Shown: positions 1 through 9,605, numbered from the stretch's first letter. The stretch is DNA of 64,000 nucleotides from Humitalea sp050632385 (GCF_050632385.1 NZ_CP192599.1:3968001-4032000), one strand, 5' to 3'. Made by a program: numbers and translations. Notes: generated by a model not told the origin, from the sequence alone.

Positions 1-35
1 CGAAAGGGGGTGCCTGCGTCCGTCTGACTGGTCAT
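1..35 (-). CDS. 5' end of an unidentified gene, cut by the left window edge
   Basis: An ATG at 35 on the minus strand reads MTSQTDAGTPF and leaves the window still open. A strong ribosome binding site, GGAGGG, stands six bases before it. It is divergent from the LacI-type regulator and shares its upstream region with a LacI-type operator, so it is probably the first gene of the operon that regulator controls. Eleven residues are too few to identify the product. The open frame is seen; the regulatory link is inferred. Confidence 0.5.
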   Translation of the reverse strand, partial: MTSQTDAGTPF

Positions 36-98
36 GCTGTCCCTCCGCCTTGCTTGATGCGTCGGATAGGGGGGCGTTTCCCGGCCGTCAAGGAAAAA

Positions 99-112
99 TG
101 CAACCGATTGCA
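99..112. promoter_or_regulatory. LacI-family operator candidate
   Basis: TGCAACCGATTGCA is a near-perfect 14-base palindrome with the central CG that is typical of LacI/GalR-family operators (general form TGnAAnCGnTTnCA). It lies 39 bases before the regulator's start and 63 bases before the divergent gene, so one site could control both. Confidence 0.75.
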
Positions 113-151
113 CAACCTGTTGCCCAGGCCCGCTCGTGATAGGCTGCCGCC

Positions 152-1204
152 ATGGACCAGACCGACCCGGCCCCGCCCCGGCCGACCATCGCCGATGTCG
201 CACGCGCCGCCGGGGTGCATGCCTCCACCGTGTCACGCGCGCTGGACCCCGCCGCCCGGCACCGCATCAGCGAGGCCGTGGCGACGCGGGTGGCCGAGGC
301 CGCGGCGCGGCTGGGCTACCATCCCTCCGCCCTCGCGGCCGGGCTGCGATCGGGCAAGAGCCGCACCGTGGGCGTCATCGTCCCCGACCTGACCAACCCG
401 GTCTTCCCGCCGATCGTGGAGGCCATCGAGCGCAGCCTGTCCGCCGCGGGCTACGTCACCCTGCTGGCCAATACCGCCGGCGACAGCGAGCGGGAGGCCC
501 TGGTCGTCGAACGCCTGGCGGCGCAGGGGGCGGATGGCGTCATCCTGGCCTCGGCCGCGCGCGGCAGCACGGCCGTGGCCCTGTGCCGGTCGCGCCACAT
601 GCCGGTCGTGCTGGTGAACCGCCGCCTGCCGCCCGGCGAAAAAGGCGATGTGCCGTCGGTCGTGTCCGATGATGCCGAGGGGTTGCGCGCCGCCGTCGCC
701 CATCTGGCGGGGCTGGGGCATCACCGGATCGGCCATTTGGGCGGCCCGCCCGGCACGGCGACCGCGACCGACCGCCTGCGCGGCTTCCGCGCCGGCATCA
801 AGGCCGCGGGGCTGGCCGAGGCGATCGGCCCCATCGTGCAGGCCGAGGCCTATTCCCGCGCCGCCGGCAAAACCGCCATGCAGGAGATCCTGCGCACCGG
901 CCCCTGCACCGCCGTCGCCACCGCCAACGACCTGCTGGCCATGGGCGCCTATGACGCGTTGGAGGAAGCGGGGCTGACGGTGCCGGGCGATATCTCGATC
1001 ACCGGCTTCAACGACATGCCGCTGATGGACCGCGTCGCGCCGCCGCTGACCACCGTGCGCATCCAGCACGCGGCGATGGGGCAGGAAGCCGCGGCGCTGA
1101 TGCTGCGCCAATTGGCGGGACTGCCGCCAGGGCCGAACTTGCGGCTGGCGGCGGAATTGGTGGTGCGCGGATCGACCGCGCCGCCGCGACTGCGCGCGAC
1201 CTAG
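152..1204 (+). CDS. LacI/GalR-family transcriptional regulator
   Basis: The 350-residue protein has the usual length and layout. An N-terminal helix-turn-helix and hinge helix occupy about residues 10-65 (TIADVARAAGVHASTVSRAL, then HPSALAAGLRSGKS). A periplasmic-binding-protein-like effector domain follows (about 70-345), with family features such as VGVIVPDLTNPVF, GHHRIGHLGG and the late ITGFNDMPL. The ligand is probably a sugar or a related small molecule, but nothing in the window names it. The nearest coding neighbour downstream, a glycosidase, is convergent, so a functional link is only possible. Autoregulation through the palindrome at 99-112 is likely. The ribosome binding site is weak (AGG about eight bases before ATG). 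Confidence 0.93.
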   Translation: MDQTDPAPPRPTIADVARAAGVHASTVSRALDPAARHRISEAVATRVAEAAARLGYHPSALAAGLRSGKSRTVGVIVPDLTNPVFPPIVEAIERSLSAAGYVTLLANTAGDSEREALVVERLAAQGADGVILASAARGSTAVALCRSRHMPVVLVNRRLPPGEKGDVPSVVSDDAEGLRAAVAHLAGLGHHRIGHLGGPPGTATATDRLRGFRAGIKAAGLAEAIGPIVQAEAYSRAAGKTAMQEILRTGPCTAVATANDLLAMGAYDALEEAGLTVPGDISITGFNDMPLMDRVAPPLTTVRIQHAAMGQEAAALMLRQLAGLPPGPNLRLAAELVVRGSTAPPRLRAT

Positions 1205-1210
1205 GCCCGA

Positions 1211-2227
1211 TCAGCGCGTGCGGTCGCGCCAGGCCATGCGCGTCAACAAGCCCAGGGCGGCGCCGTAGTAGTCGTCCGCGGCCGCGACGATGCTACCCGG
1301 CGGTACCTCCCCCCGCGTGACCAACCCCGCCACCGCCGCGATCCCCGCCGTCGCGGCATAGGGCGACACCGCATCGGTCACGAGGTCCGTCCAGGCCGGC
1401 AATTCGCGATGCCGCGGGTCGGACCAGAAGGCGGCGGCCGCCCTACACGCCGGTTCATCGCCCAGCCCGGCCCACGCCAGGTACAGCGGCACCCTGACGG
1501 CATCATAGGAAAACCGCGGCGGCCAGGCGTGCGGCAAGGACAGCCCGCCATCCCGGCGCGACACCGCCAGCCAATCGGGCGGCAAGCCCCAGCGACCAAA
1601 CCGCGCCGCCCGCAGCAGCGCCAGCCCATCGGCGACCAGCGGGATCCAGCGCGGATCCGGCAGCGCCCCCGCCAGCACCCGCAACCCGGGAAAGGCGTAG
1701 TAGGAGGGGTTGAGGACCACAAAGCCCTCACGCTCGAACCCCCGCGCGCCGGGCAGCAGCACGGTCAGGGCCCCTGTGCGGCGCACCAGCAGCCGCAGGA
1801 TGTCGCGGGCGATGTCGATGCCCTGGGCGGTCAGGCGCGGATCGCCCCAGCGCCGCCCGGCCTCGATCAGGCTGGCGCCGATGAAGATGTCGCCGTCCGA
1901 GGCATTGTTGGTGTCCTCGACCCCCAGGCCGGGGCGGAATTTCCAGGCTGTCAGGTGGTCGCCCGGCCGGCGCAGCTCCGTCCGGGTCCAGCGCAGGATA
2001 CGGTCGAAGGCGTCGCGATCGTCGCTGCGCATGGCGGCCAGCAACGCCCAGCCCTGGCCCTCGGAATGCGAGATGCCGCCATTGCCGGTATCGACCACGC
2101 GGCCGTCGGGGGCCAGGAAGCGGGTCTTGAACAGCGCCCATTCGTCATGAGTCCAGGCGCCGGCCCCAGCCGCCGCGCCCAGCACGAACGCCCGGCGCCG
2201 GATCTGCCCGCCCGGCGTATGCGGCAT
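1211..2227 (-). CDS. Glycoside hydrolase family 8 (cellulase/endoglucanase-like), Tat-exported
   Basis: This 338-residue protein matches the GH8 fold. The SEGQGWALL segment carries the general-acid glutamate of the family (about residue 54), and NNASDGDIFIG carries the conserved aspartate region. Later aromatic blocks (NPSYYAF, PPRFSYDAVRVPLYLAW) fit the (alpha/alpha)6 barrel. The N-terminus has a twin-arginine signal (RRRAFVLGAAAG), so it acts in the periplasm or outside the cell. GH8 enzymes cut beta-1,4 glucans and some similar polymers. BcsZ-type enzymes of this family normally sit in cellulose synthesis operons, but no bcs gene is seen here. It lies 69 bases downstream of the AsmA/DUF3971 gene on the same strand and may be co-transcribed. 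AGAAGGA precedes the ATG. Confidence 0.88.
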   Translation of the reverse strand: MPHTPGGQIRRRAFVLGAAAGAGAWTHDEWALFKTRFLAPDGRVVDTGNGGISHSEGQGWALLAAMRSDDRDAFDRILRWTRTELRRPGDHLTAWKFRPGLGVEDTNNASDGDIFIGASLIEAGRRWGDPRLTAQGIDIARDILRLLVRRTGALTVLLPGARGFEREGFVVLNPSYYAFPGLRVLAGALPDPRWIPLVADGLALLRAARFGRWGLPPDWLAVSRRDGGLSLPHAWPPRFSYDAVRVPLYLAWAGLGDEPACRAAAAFWSDPRHRELPAWTDLVTDAVSPYAATAGIAAVAGLVTRGEVPPGSIVAAADDYYGAALGLLTRMAWRDRTR

Positions 2228-2296
2228 GCGGGCGTTCCTTCTGCGGCTGGCGCAGCCATGGCCCCACGGCAGTTTCGCCCCGGTTAACGCGCCCCG

Positions 2297-5200
2297 TCAG
2301 CGGACCGGCGGCGGCGCCGGCGCCGCGGCATCGCCGCCGCCAAAAATCCCGCGCAGAAAGCCCGGTGTCAGCGCCGCCAGCGGGTTCACGCTGACCTGCG
2401 GATCGTCCATCGGGCCGGTCATCCGCCAAGTCGCCGCGAACAAGCCGCCGCCCGTCTCCGGGCTGAACAGCCGGCCCAGCAGCGGAATGTTCCCCAGCAG
2501 CGAATTGATCATATAGGCCGGCACGACCGTGCCCTGCGCGTCGATCGTCCGCCGCCGCCGATCCACCCGCCCCCGCGCCGTCACCCCCAGCGAGGAGGAA
2601 AACGCCCGCGCATCGGTCAGCACCAGCGACGTGCCATCGTAGCTGAAGGGCGCGACCATCCGGTCGAAATGCAGCCCGGCGCCGCGCAGGGCATCGAACA
2701 GCCCGAACAAGGTCATCGCCTGCAACAACTTCCCCAGGCCCGGCGCACCGCGCACGGCGAAATCATTCATGTCGGCGGAACCGACGAAGGGCCCAGCGCC
2801 CTCACCCAGCGGCCAGTTGCCGTTGACCGTCAGCCGCCCGCCCTCCAGGTAGTCCATCACATCCAGCGCATGCAGCAATTCGCCCGCGTTTTCCGAGGTC
2901 AGGGCGACCTGGCGGCTGCGCCCCTCTGGCGTCACAGCCACGGTGAAGCCGCCCGGTGCGCCTGACCCCTGGGCCGGCGGCACGCCCCCGGTCAGCCGCG
3001 CCCGCGTCACCGCACCGCTGCCGTCGAAGGACAGGCTGCCCGCCAAGCCGGTCAGCCGCCGCCCCCGGCTCAGCGCCACCTGGTCCAACCGCAGGTCCAG
3101 CACGACAGGCGGTCGCGTGCCGGCCGAGGGCGGCGGCACCGCCACGGGGGCCGCCCCCGCCGGCGGGCTGTGCAGCATCGGCGCCGCGTCCAGCACGCTG
3201 CCCGCCACGGTCAGCCGCCAGGGCTGGCCTACACCTGACGGCGGCCGCATCTCACCCGACAGGCGGTTCGCGCCCAATTGCGCCTCGGTGATCTCAAGCC
3301 GGTCCAGCCGCGATGCGCGGCCGAACACCGCTCGGCCGCGCACCGATATCCCGGGCCCCGACACGCGCAGCCCCTCGACCGCGCTCAGGGCATTCGCCGT
3401 CAGGATCAGGTTGGCTTCCAACGCCGCGGCATCGCCGGCGGGCTTGATCCAGCCGATCGGCTCCACGAACAGCACCGCGTCGCGCAGGTCGCCGCGCACC
3501 GCGACCCGGCCGCCGCCATCCCGGCGCCGTTCGGTCTGCACCACCAGCGCGATGGGGCCAGAGGCGAAATCCGTCACGTCCATCCCGGTCACGCCGACCT
3601 GGCGCGCATCGGGCCGCACCTCGACCCTTTCCCGCGCCACGATCTGCGACGCGGGGCCGGCGCGGAAATCCATCTCCACCTGCGCCCGCACCGGCATCTC
3701 GGCAAAGGTCGCGGTGCCGGTGAGCCGCAGGCTGGCCGGGTCCACCACCAGGTCGAAGGTGCCGCGGTCGAAGCCCTGGCCGAATAGCACATCGGCCAGC
3801 CTGGCCTGGGTCAGCCGGGCCGTGGCGCGAATGTCCAGCCGTTCCATCGGCAGGTCGCCCAGCAAGGGGAAGCCGACCGTCAGCCGTGCATCCGCGGTGC
3901 CACCCGGTGATTTCAGGTCCAGCGGCTGGCGGGTGAACAGCCCAAGCCGTGGGTGCTTGATCAAGGTGACCACATCGGCGACCGGACCCAGGACACGGGC
4001 CTCGATCGCCGCGCGCTCCTCGACGCCGCCGAGGTCGGTCAGGCGCACGGTCACGTCGCGCACGTCCAGCGCCGTGCCCGCCTGCCGCGCGCGCGCCTGC
4101 ACCACGATCTCGCGCAGGCCGAAGGTGATGGTACCGCTGGCGGCCTCCGCCGGGGGGATCGGCCGCAGCCAATGGATCCTGGCATCGCTGAAGGGCAGCG
4201 TGCCATTCACCGCCGTCACGCCCGGGCTGGCCGCCCCTTCCGCCCAGGCGCCCTCGATGTGCCAGCGTCCGCCGGTCGCCGTGCCGGCCACCACGTTTTC
4301 CACCACCCACCAGCGGGCGCCCTCGACCACGCCCGGTGGCCAATAGGCGGACAGGTCGCCCATGTTCAGCCGGTCCAGCCCCAGGTCCAGGCTGCCGTTC
4401 CAGCCGCCGCCCTCGCGCCAGACGCGCCCGCTGGCGGTCAGGGTCGGCGCCCGCACCTCCGCACCACCCCCTTCGCGCGGGATCGCGCCCAGCCGGACGG
4501 CGGCGGTGGTCAGCACGATCGCCTGCGCCTGGCCGGCGGCATCGATGGTGCCGTCGATCCGCGCGCTGGCACTGGCCAGCATCAGGCTTTGCGGCATGCC
4601 CTCCGCATCCACCCCGGCCACGACCCGGCCCCGGCCGATGCTGGTGGCGATGCCATAGGCGATGCCCGTCGCCTCGGTCGCCTGCATGGTCAGGCGCAGC
4701 GCGATGGTGGCGTCCAGCACGCGCGGGGGGGGCAGCCAGCCGGCGGCGGCGGCGGCCTCCATGAAGGCGGGCGAGACCTCCGCCAGGTCGACCCATCCCG
4801 TCGCGCGCAACGGTTGCCCGGCGGCGGTCGCCGCCAGCTTCGCCACCGTCCGTGCCGCGCCGATGCCGAAGGTCGCGCTGCCTTCGAGTGCCAGGCCGCC
4901 GGCCGGGCCGCGCCTGGCGGTCAGGGCGATGGCGCCGGCCTGGGCGAGCGTCGCACCCGCCGCATCGCGCAGCTCCACCCGCCCGCCGGTCATGCGCAGG
5001 CGTTGCAGGGCGTCGAGCGGCGTCGGCGTCTTGGGGTCGAGCACCGCCGACAGCAGGCGCCATACGTCGGCCGGCGTGGTCGGCGCCGGGGCACCGCCGG
5101 ATGGCGACACCCCCGCGGCGGAGCCGCCTTCCAAGACCCCCACATCATCCCCGCGCAGCATCAGCACCGGGCCTTCAAGGTCCAGCGCGCTGACCGCGAC

Positions 5201-5587
5201 CTGGCCCCGCAGCAGCCAGGGCAGCGACACGGCGATATCGGCGGCCGGCACCTGCGCGATCACCTGCCCTTCGGCGTTGCCAAGGCTCAGCCCGGTCGCG
5301 CGCAGGGCCAGCGGCGACAGGTGCCCGTCGCGGAACCCGGCCCAGGCCAGGCTGACCCCCGCCAATTCCACCCGCAAGGTGCCGGTGCGGCCATCCAGTG
5401 CCTCACGCAGCCCCTCGGTCACCCAGGGCAGTTCCAGCGGGCCATCGTTCAGCCGCCAGGCCAGCCCGCCAATCGCCAGCCCCAGCAGGATCGCCGAGGC
5501 CATCGCCAGCCGTATCGCGGCGCCACAGACCGTGGCCAGCGACACCGTGACCCGCCAGCAGCCGCGCCCCACCCCGCGCCCAATCAC
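2297..5587 (-). CDS. Large AsmA/YhdP-like envelope protein (DUF3971 type)
   Basis: A very long protein of about 1096 residues with one N-terminal membrane helix (LAMASAILLGLAIGGLAW, about residues 27-44) followed by repetitive beta-rich sequence. The C-terminal part resembles the AsmA-like/DUF3971 family (ALRGAGLHFDRMVAPFSYDG, SSLGVTARGRVD, GNIPLLGRLFSPETGGG), which in YhdP and TamB relatives forms long periplasmic bridges for lipid transport to the outer membrane. The role here is inferred from the family. The start is uncertain: GTG at 5587 puts the helix at a normal distance, but GTG at 5650 is also open. It is divergent from glnE and precedes the GH8 gene. Confidence 0.82.
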   Translation of the reverse strand: MIGRGVGRGCWRVTVSLATVCGAAIRLAMASAILLGLAIGGLAWRLNDGPLELPWVTEGLREALDGRTGTLRVELAGVSLAWAGFRDGHLSPLALRATGLSLGNAEGQVIAQVPAADIAVSLPWLLRGQVAVSALDLEGPVLMLRGDDVGVLEGGSAAGVSPSGGAPAPTTPADVWRLLSAVLDPKTPTPLDALQRLRMTGGRVELRDAAGATLAQAGAIALTARRGPAGGLALEGSATFGIGAARTVAKLAATAAGQPLRATGWVDLAEVSPAFMEAAAAAGWLPPPRVLDATIALRLTMQATEATGIAYGIATSIGRGRVVAGVDAEGMPQSLMLASASARIDGTIDAAGQAQAIVLTTAAVRLGAIPREGGGAEVRAPTLTASGRVWREGGGWNGSLDLGLDRLNMGDLSAYWPPGVVEGARWWVVENVVAGTATGGRWHIEGAWAEGAASPGVTAVNGTLPFSDARIHWLRPIPPAEAASGTITFGLREIVVQARARQAGTALDVRDVTVRLTDLGGVEERAAIEARVLGPVADVVTLIKHPRLGLFTRQPLDLKSPGGTADARLTVGFPLLGDLPMERLDIRATARLTQARLADVLFGQGFDRGTFDLVVDPASLRLTGTATFAEMPVRAQVEMDFRAGPASQIVARERVEVRPDARQVGVTGMDVTDFASGPIALVVQTERRRDGGGRVAVRGDLRDAVLFVEPIGWIKPAGDAAALEANLILTANALSAVEGLRVSGPGISVRGRAVFGRASRLDRLEITEAQLGANRLSGEMRPPSGVGQPWRLTVAGSVLDAAPMLHSPPAGAAPVAVPPPSAGTRPPVVLDLRLDQVALSRGRRLTGLAGSLSFDGSGAVTRARLTGGVPPAQGSGAPGGFTVAVTPEGRSRQVALTSENAGELLHALDVMDYLEGGRLTVNGNWPLGEGAGPFVGSADMNDFAVRGAPGLGKLLQAMTLFGLFDALRGAGLHFDRMVAPFSYDGTSLVLTDARAFSSSLGVTARGRVDRRRRTIDAQGTVVPAYMINSLLGNIPLLGRLFSPETGGGLFAATWRMTGPMDDPQVSVNPLAALTPGFLRGIFGGGDAAAPAPPPVR

Positions 5588-5667
5588 CGCCGCGACCCGT
5601 CGGCCGGAGCCGCCCGGCGGAGGCGGCGCTTGACCGGCACCCCCGGTCACGGCTTGCCTGCGTGCGA

Positions 5668-8600
5668 ATGAGCCCGTCCGAACCCAGCCTGCCCGCCCCG
5701 CTGCCCACGCAACGCGCCGTGCCGCGCGATGCCGCGACCCTGCCACGCCCCTTCGATGCCGAAGCGGGCCAGCGCCTGGTCGATGCCTTCGGCGCCTGCC
5801 AGCCCGAAGCCGCACCGCGGGGTGCCGACCTGCTGGCCGCGATCGGCGGGCACAGCCCGTACCTGACCGACCTGGCCCTTCGCGAACACGCGATCCTGGC
5901 CACCATGCTGGTGCGTGGCCCCGATGCGGCCTTCGCCACCCTGCTGTCCCCCCTGGCCCGGGCGGCGCCCGACAGCGCCACGGCCGCGATCGGCGGGCTG
6001 CTGCGCCAGGCCAAGCGGCAAGGCGCGCTGGTGATCGCGGCGGCGGACATCGCCGGGCTCTGGCCGCTGGACCGCATCACCGGGGCCTTGTCGGACCTGG
6101 CCGAGGCGACCCTGGGCTGCGCCACCCGCCACCTGCTGCACGCGGCGCATGCGCGCGGGGAATTGAAGCGCCCCAAGCGCGATGGCCGGGGCGACGGGCT
6201 GATCGTGCTGGGCATGGGCAAGCTGGGCGCGCGGGAGCTGAACTATTCCTCCGACATCGACCTGATCCTGCTGTTCGACGGCACCGCCGCGAACGACCCG
6301 GACCAGGCCCAGGCGATCTTCGTGCGAATCGCGCGCGACCTGGTGCGGCTGATGGAGGAACGCACCGAGGGCGGCTACGTCTTCCGCACCGACCTGCGGC
6401 TGCGGCCGGACCCGGGGGCGACGCCGCTGGCCGTCGGGCTGTCGGCGGCGATTTCCTACTACGAGAGCATGGGGCAGAACTGGGAACGCGCGGCCATGAT
6501 CAAGGCGCGCCCGGTGGCCGGCGACCGCGCCGCGGGCGATGGTTTCCTGCGCGAGATCCGGCCCTTTGTTTGGCGGCGCTACCTGGATTTCGCGATGATC
6601 GCCGATATCGGCACCATCAAGCGGCAGATCCACACCAGCAAATCGGCGCGCGGCGCGGGGCGTGAGGTCGCGGTCGCGGGGCATGACATCAAGCTCGGCC
6701 GTGGCGGCATCCGGGAAATCGAATTCACCGCTCAGGCGCTGCAACTGATCTGGGGCGGGCGCGACCCGGGCCTGCGCGACCCCACGACGCTCGGCGCGCT
6801 GTCGGTCCTGGCGGCGGCCGGGCGCATCGGCCGCCGCGCGGCCGCCGACCTTGCCGATGCCTATGTGTTCCTGCGCACGCTCGAACATCGGCTTCAGATG
6901 ATCGCGGACCGGCAAACGCATCGCCTGCCCGAGGATCCGGTCGCACTCGCCAACGTGGCCTCCTTTATGGGTTTTTCCGACACGGGCCCGGCGGATGCCG
7001 AACACGCAGGCACCGCCGCCTTTGCCGCGACGCTCACCGGCCATCTGCGACGCGTCGAGAAACATTATGCCGGGCTGTTCGAACATCTGCCAGCGCTGAC
7101 CGCCGATCCCACCGCGGGGGACCGACCGCAGGTCACGCAGACGATCGCCCAGACCCTGGTCTTCACCGGCCCCGACGAACATGCCGCGACGCTTGAGGCC
7201 CTGGCCGAGATGGGCTTCGCCGATCCGCGATCGGTCGCGGGGCTGGTGCGGTCCTGGCTGCATGGCCGCCCGCGCGCGACCCGCAGCGACCGGGCGCGGG
7301 AATTGCTGGCCGGGCTGCTGCCGGCGCTGCTGACCGCCTTCGCCAACCAATCCGGCCCGGATGCGGCGCTGGCGCGCTTCGATGCCGTGCTGAACCGGCT
7401 GCCGGCCGGGGTGCAGGCGCTGTCGCTGCTGGCGCAGAACCTGCCGCTGCTGGACCGCCTGGCCTTCCTGCTGGCCGCCGCCCCGGCCCTGGCCGACCAT
7501 TTGGCGTCCCACCCCGCGGTGCTGGAAGGATTGCTCTACGGCAGTTCGACCGAGGCCGAGGCGGGCGCCACCGGCCAGCCGAACGGCCCCAGCGCCATCG
7601 CCTGCCTGCCCGCCCTGGTGCGCGACGCCCGCCACCTGGAGGAAGCGCTGGACCTGACCCGCCGCCTGGCGGTGCAGCGCCGCGCCGAAATCGACGCCGC
7701 GGCGCTGGAGGGCGTGTTGTCCGCCGATGCCGCCGGCCTGGCCCGCAGCGAGTTGGCCGATACCGCCGTCACCGCCCTGCTGCCCGCGATCGCCGCCGAT
7801 TTCGCGACCCGGTATGGCAAGGTGAAGGGCGGCGCCATGACGGTGGTGGCGCTGGGCAAGCTGGGCGGGCGGGAGATGCTGCCGGCCTCCGACCTCGACC
7901 TCGTCCTGATCTACGATCATGACGCGGCGGCGGAGGCATCGACCGGCGGGCCGCGATCATTGCCGGCGGCGACGTATTTCTCACGCCTGGCGCAGTCGCT
8001 GGTCTCGGCCCTGACCGCGCCGGGGGCCGAGGGGCGGCTGTATGAGGTGGACATGCGGCTGCGGCCTTCGGGCAGCAAGGGCCCGGTCGCGGTGCGGCTG
8101 GCCGCCTTCCAGGCCTATCACGCCGACAATGCCTGGACCTGGGAACGCATGGCGATGACCCGCGCCCGCGTGGTCGCCGGCCCCGCCGCGCATCGCCGCC
8201 GCGTGACCGAGGCGCTGCGCGCCAGCCTGCTGCGCCCGGTGCCGGCCGCGGTGGTGCTGGGCGATGCGGCGTCGATGCGCGCGCGGCTGCTGCGCGAATT
8301 GCCGCCCGGGAGCCTCTGGGACGTCAAGGGCACGCCCGGCGGGTTGATCGAGGTCGAGTTCATCGCCCAGGCCCTGCAACTGGTCCATGCCAAGGCGATG
8401 CCCCAGGTGCTGCGGACCACGACGCGGGAGGCGCTGGCGGCACTCGGCAAGGCCGGCGTGCTGCCCGAGGCCCCGGCGCTGATCGCCGCCGAGGCGCTGT
8501 GGCGCACCATCCTGAGCGTGCTGCGCCTGTCGGTCGGGCGCGGCGGGCGCGATAGCGACCTGCCTGGCCCGACGGCCGCGGCGCTGATCCATGCCGCGGC

Positions 8601-8748
8601 GCCGTTCTGCACAAGCCCACCGGTTGACCAGGCGGGGTTGCGCCAGCAAATGGCATTGGCGGCCGACACGGTGCGCGCGGCCTTCCTGCGCCACATCGGC
8701 CCCTTGCCCGAAACACCGGGCAAGCTTTTGGGGGGCACAGCAAAATGA
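5668..8748 (+). CDS. glnE: Bifunctional glutamine synthetase adenylyltransferase/deadenylase
   Basis: The enzyme adds and removes AMP on glutamine synthetase and so tunes nitrogen assimilation in response to PII. The 1026-residue sequence has the two expected nucleotidyltransferase halves. The first has GMGKLGARELNYSSDIDLIL (about 181-200) and the second ALGKLGGREMLPASDLDLVL (about 728-747), each followed by arginine-rich DLRLRPDPG and DMRLRPSGS strands. The two helical GlnD_UR_UTase-like segments (GGIREIEFTAQALQL and GGLIEVEFIAQALQL) follow each catalytic half. ATG at 5668 is preferred over the GTG two codons earlier. Its stop overlaps the peroxiredoxin start (ATGA), so the two are translationally coupled. 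Confidence 0.97.
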   Translation: MSPSEPSLPAPLPTQRAVPRDAATLPRPFDAEAGQRLVDAFGACQPEAAPRGADLLAAIGGHSPYLTDLALREHAILATMLVRGPDAAFATLLSPLARAAPDSATAAIGGLLRQAKRQGALVIAAADIAGLWPLDRITGALSDLAEATLGCATRHLLHAAHARGELKRPKRDGRGDGLIVLGMGKLGARELNYSSDIDLILLFDGTAANDPDQAQAIFVRIARDLVRLMEERTEGGYVFRTDLRLRPDPGATPLAVGLSAAISYYESMGQNWERAAMIKARPVAGDRAAGDGFLREIRPFVWRRYLDFAMIADIGTIKRQIHTSKSARGAGREVAVAGHDIKLGRGGIREIEFTAQALQLIWGGRDPGLRDPTTLGALSVLAAAGRIGRRAAADLADAYVFLRTLEHRLQMIADRQTHRLPEDPVALANVASFMGFSDTGPADAEHAGTAAFAATLTGHLRRVEKHYAGLFEHLPALTADPTAGDRPQVTQTIAQTLVFTGPDEHAATLEALAEMGFADPRSVAGLVRSWLHGRPRATRSDRARELLAGLLPALLTAFANQSGPDAALARFDAVLNRLPAGVQALSLLAQNLPLLDRLAFLLAAAPALADHLASHPAVLEGLLYGSSTEAEAGATGQPNGPSAIACLPALVRDARHLEEALDLTRRLAVQRRAEIDAAALEGVLSADAAGLARSELADTAVTALLPAIAADFATRYGKVKGGAMTVVALGKLGGREMLPASDLDLVLIYDHDAAAEASTGGPRSLPAATYFSRLAQSLVSALTAPGAEGRLYEVDMRLRPSGSKGPVAVRLAAFQAYHADNAWTWERMAMTRARVVAGPAAHRRRVTEALRASLLRPVPAAVVLGDAASMRARLLRELPPGSLWDVKGTPGGLIEVEFIAQALQLVHAKAMPQVLRTTTREALAALGKAGVLPEAPALIAAEALWRTILSVLRLSVGRGGRDSDLPGPTAAALIHAAAPFCTSPPVDQAGLRQQMALAADTVRAAFLRHIGPLPETPGKLLGGTAK

Positions 8749-9209
8749 CGGCACTTGCGGTTGGCGACACGGCGCCGGATTTTTCCATGACGGCGACCAG
8801 CGGCACGGTCAGCCTGGCGGGGCTGCGCGGCAAACCCTTCCTGCTGTATTTCTATCCGAAGGCGGATACGCCCGGCTGCACCAAGCAGGCCTGCGGCATC
8901 CAGGAAGCGCTGCCCGCCCTTGGCAAGATCGGGCTGACGGTCATCGGCGTGTCGCCCGACGCGATGCCGCCCATCGAAAAATTCGCGGCCAAATACAAAC
9001 TGACCTTCCCGCTCGCGTCGGACGCGGACCAAGCCGTCGCGACGGCCTATGGCACCTGGGTCGAGAAGAGCATGTACGGCAGGACCTACATGGGGATGGA
9101 ACGCTCATCCTTCCTCGTGGGCGCGGACGGGCGGATCAAGGCGATCTGGCGCAAGGTGAAGCCGGAGGCGCATGCGGCCCAGGTGAAGGAAGCGGCCGAG
9201 GCGCTATAG
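8745..9209 (+). CDS. bcp: Thioredoxin-dependent peroxiredoxin, Bcp/PrxQ type
   Basis: The 154-residue protein reduces hydrogen peroxide and organic peroxides using thioredoxin. The motif YPKADTPGCTKQACGIQ holds the peroxidatic cysteine and, five residues later, the resolving cysteine, the spacing typical of atypical 2-Cys Bcp/PrxQ proteins. Other family features are FLLYFYPK and the late TYMGMERSSFLV. It overlaps glnE by four bases (ATGA), and glnE followed by bcp in one operon is a common arrangement in alphaproteobacteria. The gene is convergent with the response regulator, only three bases away. Confidence 0.94.
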   Translation: MTALAVGDTAPDFSMTATSGTVSLAGLRGKPFLLYFYPKADTPGCTKQACGIQEALPALGKIGLTVIGVSPDAMPPIEKFAAKYKLTFPLASDADQAVATAYGTWVEKSMYGRTYMGMERSSFLVGADGRIKAIWRKVKPEAHAAQVKEAAEAL

Positions 9210-9212
9210 GCC

Positions 9213-9605
9213 TCACCCCTTCGGCCACAGCCCCATCAGCGCCGCGGTCAGCGCCGAGGGATCATAGGGCTTGGCCAGCACCGGCACCCCGGCATGGCCC
9301 GGCGGCATCCCGTCGACGCCATAGCCGGTCGCGACCACGAAGGGCACGCCCGCCGCCGCCAGCGCATCGGCGACCGGGCTGCTCGACACCCCATCCAGGT
9401 TGAGGTCGAGCACCGCCGCATCCGGCCGGTCGCGCACCAGCGACGCCAGTGCCTCGTTCACGCTGCGGACCGGGCCGATCACCTCGGCCCCGGCGTCGAT
9501 CAGCGCATCCTCGACCAGCATGGCGACCAGCGCCTCATCCTCCACCACCAGCACGCGGCGCCCGCGAAGGGAGGAGGGCGAGTTCGTGCAACCGGGGTAA
9601 GGCAT
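9213..9605 (-). CDS. Single-domain response regulator (receiver only)
   Basis: About 130 residues forming one CheY-like receiver. The acidic pocket is seen in LVVEDEALVA, the phosphoacceptor aspartate in AVLDLNLDG (about residue 55), the Ser/Thr position in FVVATGYG and the lysine in VLAKPYD. There is no output domain, so it acts by protein contact or as a phosphate sink. Its start overlaps the stop of the histidine kinase gene (TGATG at 9603-9607), so the kinase is its likely partner. GTG at 9608 is an alternative start. Confidence 0.93.
   Translation of the reverse strand: MPYPGCTNSPSSLRGRRVLVVEDEALVAMLVEDALIDAGAEVIGPVRSVNEALASLVRDRPDAAVLDLNLDGVSSSPVADALAAAGVPFVVATGYGVDGMPPGHAGVPVLAKPYDPSALTAALMGLWPKG

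Noticed and set aside
108..142. TTGCAC ... TGATAG as a sigma-70 promoter for the LacI-type gene
   Set aside because: The spacing is 23 bases, too long for a normal promoter.
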